DNA of 64,000 bases from an uncultured Bacteroidales bacterium (GTDB lineage Bacteria > Bacteroidota > Bacteroidia > Bacteroidales > UBA932): the NCBI GenBank assembly GCA_900317845.1, contig ONII01000001.1, positions 1 to 64,000 on the forward strand. The letters are read 5' to 3'. Shown in pieces: positions 47,239 through 54,185 of this stretch. The notes under the pieces are model-generated. The model had not been told where the DNA came from, ran no database searches, and saw nothing but the letters and a program-made list of their open reading frames with translations. A program made the translations under genes and the position numbers. Within the stretch, counting starts at the first letter, position 1; each line of letters opens with the position of its first letter.

Positions 47239-47264
47239 GATTCTTCACTTCGTTCAGAATGACA
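47237..47264 (-). repeat. TGTCAT repeat between MATE and cytidylate kinase genes
   Basis: Plus strand GAGATTCTTCACTTCG then TTCAGAATGACA. It overlaps the MATE TGA by 2 bp and would add spurious residues (RFFTSFRMT) to the next gene if an upstream start were used. Confidence 0.75.
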
Positions 47265-47270
47265 AGTTCC

Positions 47271-47876
47271 ATGCATACCATTATTACTATCGGCCGGTCT
47301 TTCGGCAGCGCCGGCGGCCATATCGGCCATGCCATCGGCAAAAAAATGGGTATCCCGTTTTACGACAACGAGCTCATCTCCAAGGTGGCGGAAGAGGAGG
47401 GCTACTCCAAGGGGCTCTTTGCCCAGGCGGAGGAAAAAAGCCTCTTCTCCTTTTCCAGTTTCTTCGCATCCAGCCGCCTGGGTTACATGGATGGCGGCTA
47501 CGTGAACGACAACGTGCTGTTCAAGATCCAGAGCGAGGTCATCCGCAGCATTGCCCAGAAGGGCGATGCCATCTTTATCGGCCGCTGCGCGGACTATATC
47601 CTCCGGGACATGGACTGCCTGAGCGTGTTTATCGGCGCGCCGGAGGAGTATCGCATCGCTCACCTGGCCCAAACCGAGGGCATCAGCACCGAGGAAGCGG
47701 AAAAACTCATGCGCCGCAAGGACCGCACCCGCGAAACCTATTATAATTACTATACCTTTGGCGCATGGGGCCATGCCGCCAACTACCACCTGTGCGTGGA
47801 CAGTTCCATCCTGGGGGTAGAGGGAACGGCGGAGCTCATCGTGGACTTCGGCCGCCGCTGCGGGAAAATCAAGTGA
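47271..47876 (+). CDS. Cytidylate kinase-like family protein
   Basis: 201 residues from ATG 47271; upstream in-frame sequence is repeat-derived. P-loop ITIGRSFGSAGGHIG (variant of GxxGSGK), PFYDNELISKVAEEEGYS, IFIGRCADYIL and MRRKDRTRETYYNYYT. Member of the AAA_26/Cmk-like family; physiological substrate uncertain. GTGA overlap with the next gene. Confidence 0.88.
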   Translation: MHTIITIGRSFGSAGGHIGHAIGKKMGIPFYDNELISKVAEEEGYSKGLFAQAEEKSLFSFSSFFASSRLGYMDGGYVNDNVLFKIQSEVIRSIAQKGDAIFIGRCADYILRDMDCLSVFIGAPEEYRIAHLAQTEGISTEEAEKLMRRKDRTRETYYNYYTFGAWGHAANYHLCVDSSILGVEGTAELIVDFGRRCGKIK

Positions 47877-49117
47877 AAAAAGCGGGGCTCATACTGCTGA
47901 CGCTGGCGCTGGGGTGCACTTTCATGTGCGGATACCAGGGACCGTGCGGGCCGATGGAGCCGGACAAGGAAGCCATCCACTGGCGGGATTCGCTGAACGG
48001 GTATCTCACCAATGCGCTATCGACCCTCCCAGAGATGGACGCCGTAGTGGACAGCTTCATGAACTTCTGGAGCCTCCGCGGCGTGTCCCTGGCGGTAATG
48101 CGCAACGACTCCCTCCTGTACGCGCATGGCTATGGCAAGGCCGATGCCTCCACGCCCATGACGCCCGGCACCACGCTCCGGCTGGCGTCTGTATCCAAGC
48201 TCCTGACGGCCATTGGCATCATGCGGCTGCAGGAAAAGGGGCTGGTGTACCTGGACACGCCGGTTTTCGGGCCGTATGGGGTTTTGAAACGCTATGACTC
48301 CTATATCAAGGACGAAGATTATTACCTGATTACGGTGGAGCACCTGCTGCGGCACCAGGCGGGATTCACCTCCCGCGGCGGAGACCCGGTGTTCTCGCCG
48401 TACTCGTCCCGGGAAGCGCTGCTGCAAAAGCAGTTAGGCAGGCACCTTGCCTACGAGCCCGGCACCTCGCAGGAGTACTCGAACCTGGGTTTTCTGCTAC
48501 TGTCACTCATCATTGAGGAGGTTTCCGGGAAGCCCTATGAGCAGTTTATGCAAGAGGAGGTGTTCTCCCCTGCCCTTTGCCGCGGATTTCGCCTGGCGGG
48601 CAATTACCTTGCCGACCGGCATCCCGGAGAAACGCGCTACTACATGCACCCGGAAGCTACGTTAACGGCTTCTTTTGACGGCCGCTACGCCGCCGTGGAA
48701 AAATGCTACGGAGGGAACGATGTACACGGCTCGCTGGGCGCCGGCGGCTGGACAGGCTCTGCCGCGGAGCTGGCCCGCATGGTGGCCTGCATTGACGGCC
48801 ACGGCCCCCTGGAAGATATCCTGGTGCCGTTTTCCGTCCGGCAAATGACCGACTACTACGACGCCGACACCTTCTCCCTGGGCTGGAACGACACCAAGCC
48901 CACGGGCGAATGGACCCGCTCCGGCTCCTTCTCCGGCACGCAGGCCCTGGTGAAAACCTTCCCCGACGGCGAGTGCTGGGTATTCATCGCCAACACCTCC
49001 ACCTGGCGCGGCTCCCGCTTCGCCTACAACATCGCCGCCCTGTTCGAGAACCTCCGTTCCCGTTTTTCTTCCGATCTCCCCGTGCGGGATTTGTTCCGGG
49101 TTCCCGCTGGTCAATAA
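47873..49117 (+). CDS. Serine beta-lactamase-fold lipoprotein
   Basis: 414 residues from GTG 47873. Lipoprotein-like signal (KKAGLILLTLALGCTFMC). Class C/esterase fold: SxxK in ASVSKLLTAIG, YSN in QEYSNLGFLLL, and HxG-like SGSFSGT. More probably a peptidase or esterase than a resistance enzyme, as is usual for this fold in Bacteroidetes. Start codon overlaps the stop of the kinase gene. Confidence 0.88.
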   Translation: MKKAGLILLTLALGCTFMCGYQGPCGPMEPDKEAIHWRDSLNGYLTNALSTLPEMDAVVDSFMNFWSLRGVSLAVMRNDSLLYAHGYGKADASTPMTPGTTLRLASVSKLLTAIGIMRLQEKGLVYLDTPVFGPYGVLKRYDSYIKDEDYYLITVEHLLRHQAGFTSRGGDPVFSPYSSREALLQKQLGRHLAYEPGTSQEYSNLGFLLLSLIIEEVSGKPYEQFMQEEVFSPALCRGFRLAGNYLADRHPGETRYYMHPEATLTASFDGRYAAVEKCYGGNDVHGSLGAGGWTGSAAELARMVACIDGHGPLEDILVPFSVRQMTDYYDADTFSLGWNDTKPTGEWTRSGSFSGTQALVKTFPDGECWVFIANTSTWRGSRFAYNIAALFENLRSRFSSDLPVRDLFRVPAGQ

Positions 49118-49125
49118 AAATTTCT

Positions 49126-49133
49126 TAACTTTG
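49126..49133 (+). promoter_or_regulatory. -7 box TAACTTTG before the SDR remnant
   Basis: Exact match to TAnnTTTG, 19 nt before the ATG at 49153. Confidence 0.6.
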
Positions 49134-49152
49134 AGCACTAAAACCTGAACAG

Positions 49153-49233
49153 ATGAAAATACAAGGAAAAACGGTGCTCATTACCGGAGGGTGCTCCGGG
49201 ATTGGGAAAATGCATTTTACCGGGAGGAAATAA
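49153..49233 (+). pseudogene. Short-chain dehydrogenase remnant, now a 26-codon leader
   Basis: MKIQGKTVLITGGCSGIGK is the canonical N-terminus of an SDR enzyme with the TGxxxGIG nucleotide-binding loop. After that Lys the sequence changes abruptly (MHFTGRK, then TAA), so the remaining 200 or so residues are gone. The promoter and start survive. The TAA at 49231 lies 1 nt before the aldehyde dehydrogenase ATG and the GGGAGGAAA ribosome site lies inside the remnant, so it probably acts as a translated leader. Confidence 0.7.
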
Positions 49234-49234
49234 C

Positions 49235-50623
49235 ATGGAAAACACAAGCGCAGCAAGAATTCAGGAACTGGTGGACAAACAGCGGGCGTTCTATGCCACG
49301 GGGATCACCCGTGACGTAGCCTGGCGCAAGCAGCAGTTAAAGGCCTTCAAGGCGGGCCTCCAAAAGTGGGAAAAACCGCTCTGTGACGCCCTGTGGGCCA
49401 ATTTGCACAAGAGTTACGAGGAAGCCTTCATGACGGAAATCGGCCTGGTGTACGGGGAGATTGGCGAGGCCATCCGGAAGGTGGGCAGATGGGCCCGGCG
49501 CCGGTCCCGTCCCACGCCACTCACCGGAATGCCATCGTCCAGCTACATTGTGCGGGAGCCGCTAGGCTGCACACTCATCGTCAGTCCCTGGAATTACCCG
49601 GTGCAGCTGCTGCTGAATCCCCTTGTGGGCGCCATATCGGCCGGTTGCACGGCCCTTCTCAAACCTTCTCCCTATGTTCCGGAGGTTTCCAAGGTGATAG
49701 AGGACTTTATTGCCGATACCTTCCCGGAAGAGTACGTGGCCGTGGTGCAGGGGAACCGCGTGGTGAACGGCGAACTGTTCAAGCACCGCTACGACCTGGT
49801 GTTCCTCACCGGCAGCCCGTCGCTGGGCAAGATTGCCATGGAGGCGCAGGCCCAATACCTCACGCCCATGGTGCTGGAGTTGGGCGGCAAGAGCCCGTGC
49901 ATTGTGGACAAGGACGCCAACCTCACCCTGGCAGCCCGCCGGATTGCCTGGGGCAAGTGCCTCAATAGCGGGCAAACGTGCATCGCCCCGGACTACCTTT
50001 TCCTGCACGAGGACATCAAGGACGCGTTTGTGGAAGCCTTCAAACGCGAACTTGCCGGTCTGTACCCGGACGGCACGGAGCATTCCGACAAGTTTGTGCA
50101 TATCGTGAAAGAGAGTGCCTTCGACCGGCTTACAGGCTATCTGGCCGATGGCCGCATCCTTGTGGGCGGCCACTATGACCGCGAACGGTTGTGGATAGAG
50201 CCTACCCTGCTGGAAGGCGTTTCTCCGGAAGCGTCCGTGATGCAGGAGGAGATTTTCGGCCCCATTTTCCCCATCCTGACCTTCCGCGACCGGAAGGAGG
50301 TGGAGGATTTTGTGAACCGCCGCGAAAAACCGCTGGCCTTCTATTATTTTGGCAAGGAGGCCGATGGCTGGGACATTCTTGCGCACACCACTTCCGGCGG
50401 CGCGTGCATCAACGACACCATCATGCACATCGCCAACAGCAACATTCCCTTTGGCGGCGTGGGCAACTCCGGCATGGGTAGCTACCACTCCGAGCGCAGC
50501 TTCCTGGCCTTCAGCCATGAGCGCAGCGTGGTAAAAACCCCCACCTGGGTGGACCTCAAGTTCCGCTACATGCCCTACGGGATGTTCAAGCTCATTAAGC
50601 GCATGCTCCTCTTCCAGGCTTGA
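49235..50623 (+). CDS. Aldehyde dehydrogenase, class 3 type
   Basis: 462 residues from ATG 49235. Class 3/coniferyl-type ALDH: SPWNYPVQLLLNPLVGAISAGC, FLTGSPSLGKIAMEAQ, catalytic Glu in LELGGKSPCIV and Cys in CLNSGQTCIAPDY, C-terminal NIPFGGVGNSGMGSYH. The C-terminal hydrophobic tail (YMPYGMFKLIKRMLLF) resembles the membrane-anchoring tail of fatty-aldehyde dehydrogenases. Transcribed through the SDR remnant. Confidence 0.93.
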   Translation: MENTSAARIQELVDKQRAFYATGITRDVAWRKQQLKAFKAGLQKWEKPLCDALWANLHKSYEEAFMTEIGLVYGEIGEAIRKVGRWARRRSRPTPLTGMPSSSYIVREPLGCTLIVSPWNYPVQLLLNPLVGAISAGCTALLKPSPYVPEVSKVIEDFIADTFPEEYVAVVQGNRVVNGELFKHRYDLVFLTGSPSLGKIAMEAQAQYLTPMVLELGGKSPCIVDKDANLTLAARRIAWGKCLNSGQTCIAPDYLFLHEDIKDAFVEAFKRELAGLYPDGTEHSDKFVHIVKESAFDRLTGYLADGRILVGGHYDRERLWIEPTLLEGVSPEASVMQEEIFGPIFPILTFRDRKEVEDFVNRREKPLAFYYFGKEADGWDILAHTTSGGACINDTIMHIANSNIPFGGVGNSGMGSYHSERSFLAFSHERSVVKTPTWVDLKFRYMPYGMFKLIKRMLLFQA

Positions 50624-50651
50624 GATACTTTCACTGGTCGATAACCAGCTG

Positions 50652-52331
50652 TTATTCCATCAGTTTCTTGTACTTGAACCGTTTGGGCTGGGCGTCCGGG
50701 CCCAGGCGCAGTTTGCGGTTTTCCTCGTATTCCTGGTAGTTGCCCTCGAAGAAGACCACCTTGCCATCCCCTTCATAGGCCAGGATATGGGTGGCAATGC
50801 GGTCCAGGAACCAGCGGTCGTGGCTCACTACCACGGCGCAGCCGGCAAAGTTCTCCAGGCCTTCCTCCAGCGCGCGGATGGTGTTCACATCCACGTCGTT
50901 GGTGGGTTCGTCCAGGAGGAGCACATTGCCTTCGTCCTTGAGCGTGAGGGCCAGGTGCAGGCGGTTGCGTTCACCGCCGGAGAGCACGCCGCAGAGCTTT
51001 TCCTGGTCGGCCCCGGAGAAGTTGAAGCGGGACACCCACGCGCGGGCATTCACGTCCTTTCCGCCCATGCGCACCCATTCGGAATTGCCCGCAATGGTCT
51101 CATACACAGTTTTATCCGGGTCTATAGACCGGTGCTGCTGGTCCACATAGGCAATCTTTACGGTGTCCCCAATCTCAATGGAACCGCTGTCCGGCTGCTC
51201 GATGCCCATGATGAGGCGGAAGAGCGTGGTTTTACCGGCGCCGTTGGGGCCAATTACGCCCACAATGCCCGCCGGCGGCAGCTCAAAGCTCAGGTGCTCA
51301 AACAGGAGTTTGTCGCCATAGGCCTTGGAGACGTCGTTGAAACGGATGACCTTGTTGCCCAGATGCGGGCCGTTGGGAATATAGATTTCCAGGTTGGCCT
51401 CTTTTTGTTTGGTATCGGCCGATGCCAGCTTTTCGTATGCGCCCAGACGGGCCTTTTGCTTGGCCTGGCGGGCCTTGGGGGCCATACGCACCCATTCCAG
51501 TTCCCGCTCCAGGGTTTTGCGGCGCTTGCTTTCTGCCTTCTCCTCTGCGGCCAGGCGCTTGGTCTTCTGGTCCAGCCAGGAGGAGTAGTTGCCCTTCCAG
51601 GGGATGCCTTCCCCGCGGTCCAGCTCCAGGATCCAGCCGGCCACGTTGTCCAGGAAGTAGCGGTCGTGCGTGACGGCAATCACCGTGCCCTTGTACTGCT
51701 GCAGATGGGCTTCCAGCCACTGGATACTCTCGGTGTCCAGGTGGTTGGTGGGTTCGTCCAGAAGCAGCACGTCTGGCTCCTGAAGGAGCAGGCGGCACAG
51801 GGCCACGCGGCGGCGCTCACCGCCGGAGAGCTCTTTGATCTTCTGGTCCGACGGTGGGCACTGCAGGGCATCCATGGCGCGCTCCAGCTTGGAATCAATC
51901 TCCCAGCCGTTTACATGCTCGATTTGCTCGGTGAGTTCCCCTTGGCGCTCGATGAGGCGGTTCATTTCATCGTCGTCCATGGGCTCCATGAACTTGAGGG
52001 AAATGTCGTTGTACTCCTGCAGGATGTCCATGACCTCCTGAACACCCTCCTGGACCACTTCCAGCACGGTTTTCTCCGGGTCCATCTGCGGCTCCTGCTC
52101 CAGGTAGCCCACGCTGTAGCCGGGCGCCCACACCACCTCGCCTTTGTAGGATTTCTCTACGCCGGCAATAATCTTGAGGAGGGTGGATTTACCGGACCCG
52201 TTGAGGCCGATAATGCCAATTTTGGCCCCGTAAAAGAAGCCCAGGTAAATGTCCTTGAGGATGACACGATTGTTGTGGGGGAGAATCTTGCTCACCCCGT
52301 TCATGGAAAAGATGATTTTTTCGTCGGCCAT
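50652..52331 (-). CDS. ettA: ABC-F translational throttle EttA
   Basis: 559 residues from ATG 52331. Two ABC cassettes: Walker A GLNGSGKST and GPNGAGKTT, signatures LSGGERRRVALC and LSGGERNRLHLA, Walker B LLLDEPTNHLD and LLLDEPTNDVD. The linker and arm lengths fit EttA. Gates ribosomes according to energy state. TATCTTGC upstream is a weak -7 box. Confidence 0.93.
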   Translation of the reverse strand: MADEKIIFSMNGVSKILPHNNRVILKDIYLGFFYGAKIGIIGLNGSGKSTLLKIIAGVEKSYKGEVVWAPGYSVGYLEQEPQMDPEKTVLEVVQEGVQEVMDILQEYNDISLKFMEPMDDDEMNRLIERQGELTEQIEHVNGWEIDSKLERAMDALQCPPSDQKIKELSGGERRRVALCRLLLQEPDVLLLDEPTNHLDTESIQWLEAHLQQYKGTVIAVTHDRYFLDNVAGWILELDRGEGIPWKGNYSSWLDQKTKRLAAEEKAESKRRKTLERELEWVRMAPKARQAKQKARLGAYEKLASADTKQKEANLEIYIPNGPHLGNKVIRFNDVSKAYGDKLLFEHLSFELPPAGIVGVIGPNGAGKTTLFRLIMGIEQPDSGSIEIGDTVKIAYVDQQHRSIDPDKTVYETIAGNSEWVRMGGKDVNARAWVSRFNFSGADQEKLCGVLSGGERNRLHLALTLKDEGNVLLLDEPTNDVDVNTIRALEEGLENFAGCAVVVSHDRWFLDRIATHILAYEGDGKVVFFEGNYQEYEENRKLRLGPDAQPKRFKYKKLME

Positions 52332-52387
52332 GGTTTTCGCTTTTGTGCAAGATAGTGATTTTTTTCCACATGGCCAAAAGTGCGGAA

Positions 52388-52459
52388 TAACGCGTTTTGG
52401 GGCAAAAACGTGTAAAGGTGTGTAGGTCGATGCACGGGGTAACGCGTTTTGGGGCAAAA
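52388..52459. repeat. 20-bp direct repeat pair upstream of ettA
   Basis: TAACGCGTTTTGGGGCAAAA occurs identically at 52388-52407 and 52440-52459, 52 bp apart, in the ettA-preA gap. Purpose unknown. Confidence 0.7.
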
Positions 52460-52513
52460 GTGCGTTAAGGGATGCATGGCGCCGTTCTTCTCGCTAGCTA
52501 CGGACGATTGCCG

Positions 52514-52618
52514 CTGGTCGCTAACTTGCAGAGAATCAGCATTTTGCGCAAAATCCTCGGCGCAAATGGAGTCGAGGATTTTTAGTATTGTGCTGATTAT
52601 CAATAACTTAGCAGCCAG
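52514..52618. repeat. Dispersed palindromic element, degenerate copy 6 (105 bp)
   Basis: The core keeps AATCCTCG and CGAGGATT at the exact 29-nt span (52552-52580), although the inner three base pairs and loop have diverged. Outer ends CTGGTCGCTAAC (52514-52525) and CTTAGCAGCCAG (52607-52618). Inner arm words GAGAATCA and TGATAATCAG match copies 5 and 3. On the minus strand the right end supplies the PreA stop (GGC TGC TAA). Confidence 0.7.
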
Positions 52619-54071
52619 CGGCAGTAGCGGCCCGTTTGGGCACCCGCTTGGAGGAGGAGATGGCGCCCACGGGGCAAACCAGGCGACAGAGGTGGCAACC
52701 CACGCATTTGGGGCCGATCAGCTGCGGCCGGCGGGCCACCGCGTCAAAGACCAGGGCCTGGTGGCCGCCATCGGCACAGGAAATGGTGCAGCGGCCGCAG
52801 CCGATGCATTTCTGCGCGTCAAATTTGGGATACACCACGGTGTCGCGGTCCAGGTTGGACGGGAGCCGGAACTGCGGCAGGCGTTCGCCCACCAGGTCCG
52901 CCAGATTCTCCACGCCCCGATCGGCCATATAGTTCTGGAGGCCGGCCACCAGGTCCTCGATGATACGGTAGCCGTACTGCATCACGGCCGTGCACACCTG
53001 CACGTTGCGGCAGCCCAGCTGGATGAACTCCAGGGCGTCTTTCCAGGTTTCGATGCCGCCCACGCCGCTGTACTGTACCTTTTGCATCATGGGGTGCAGC
53101 ACCATGGACAGGATGTGCCTGAGCGCAATGGGTTTGACGGCCCTGCCGGAATAGCCGGAGCCCGTCTGGCTGCCGCTCACCTCCGAGCCTTCTCCCAGGG
53201 TGATGCTCTTGATGGTGTTGATGGCCGATATGGCATCGGCCCCGGCAAAACAGGCGGCCGTGCCAATGTCCGAAATATGGGTGATGTTGGGCGTCATCTT
53301 GGGGATGACGGGGATAGTGACGCTGCGCTTAACGGCGGCCGTGAAGAAGATGACCAGCTCCGGGTCCTGCCCTACGTCGCTGCCCATGCCGGCCTGCCGC
53401 ATCTGCGGGCAGGAGAAATTGAGTTCGATGGCGTCGCAGCCGGCTTCCTGTGCTCGTTTGGCAAGCGCAATCCACTCCTCTTCTCCCTGCCCCATGATGG
53501 AAGCGACGACCACCTTATTGGGATACTTCTGTTTCAGGCGTTTAAGGATATCGAAGTCCTCGTCCACGGGGTTTTCGCTCAGCTGCTCCATATTGCGGAA
53601 GCCAAAGAAATCGCCTTTGTTCCCAACGCTGCGAACGGCATCGAAGCGGGGCGACACTTCCCGTATTTCCTGCAGGCAGATGGTCTTGTAGAACACGCCA
53701 CCCCAGCCGGCGTCGAAGGCCCGCGCCACCATCTCATAGTTGGTACACACGGCCGATGAAGCCAGGAAGAACGGGTTCTCGCAGCGGATGCCGCAAAAGT
53801 CGATGCCCAGGCTGGGAAGGGGCTTTTGGACGACCTCCGGCAGCGCCTTCACCAGCTCCCGGATGCGGATGGGACGGTCGTAGTGGATGCAGGCTTTTTC
53901 TGCTGCGGCCAGTTCCTCCTCCGGGCAGTCCCGGACCCATTGGCGGGCCAGGGCAAGGTTATCGAAGCGGACGGCGCGGATGGCCCTTGCCGGGTCTGCG
54001 TTCTTACAGGCTTTGCTGCAGGGTGCATCGGCACAGAAAAGGCAGCGGGAGGCTTCTTCCAGGATATTCAT
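52608..54071 (-). CDS. PreA-like dihydropyrimidine dehydrogenase with N-terminal Fe-S domain
   Basis: 487 residues from ATG 54071. Residues 1-80 (EASRCLFCADAPCSKACKNAD...) match the Fe-S helical domain normally found on PreT/GltD subunits. Then comes the FMN barrel (IDFCGIRCENPFFLASS, NFSCPQMRQAGMGSDVGQDPEL, SGRAVKPIALRHI) and a C-terminal 2x[4Fe-4S] ferredoxin (CIGCGRCTISC, CVGCHLCRLVCPVG). No FAD/NAD(P)H domain is present here or next door. Likely reduces uracil/thymine or a related flavin substrate. The stop lies in element copy 6. Confidence 0.85.
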   Translation of the reverse strand: MNILEEASRCLFCADAPCSKACKNADPARAIRAVRFDNLALARQWVRDCPEEELAAAEKACIHYDRPIRIRELVKALPEVVQKPLPSLGIDFCGIRCENPFFLASSAVCTNYEMVARAFDAGWGGVFYKTICLQEIREVSPRFDAVRSVGNKGDFFGFRNMEQLSENPVDEDFDILKRLKQKYPNKVVVASIMGQGEEEWIALAKRAQEAGCDAIELNFSCPQMRQAGMGSDVGQDPELVIFFTAAVKRSVTIPVIPKMTPNITHISDIGTAACFAGADAISAINTIKSITLGEGSEVSGSQTGSGYSGRAVKPIALRHILSMVLHPMMQKVQYSGVGGIETWKDALEFIQLGCRNVQVCTAVMQYGYRIIEDLVAGLQNYMADRGVENLADLVGERLPQFRLPSNLDRDTVVYPKFDAQKCIGCGRCTISCADGGHQALVFDAVARRPQLIGPKCVGCHLCRLVCPVGAISSSKRVPKRAATAAGC

Positions 54072-54171
54072 GGTTATGCGGTTTTGGTCTTGCAAGATAG
54101 GAAATATCTGATAGATATGCAAATACCTCTTATCGGGCCGGATAAATGGCGCAATGTTCCAAAATAATTCG

Positions 54172-54179
54172 TACCTTTG
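54172..54179 (+). promoter_or_regulatory. -7 box TACCTTTG of polA
   Basis: Exact match ending 6 nt before the ATG at 54186; nearly leaderless. Confidence 0.65.
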
Positions 54180-54185
54180 AAGGCT

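Noticed and set aside
45838..49117. Antibiotic resistance cluster (MATE exporter plus beta-lactamase fold)
   Set aside because: Both families have housekeeping members, the genes are tightly coupled with a nucleotide kinase, and no resistance-type motif can be assigned.
50634..50648. CTGGTCGATAACCAG between aldehyde dehydrogenase and ettA, similar to one end of element copy 6
   Set aside because: Only about 12 bp match and no core hairpin is present in the 28-bp gap; it could be a remnant but also a chance short palindrome.
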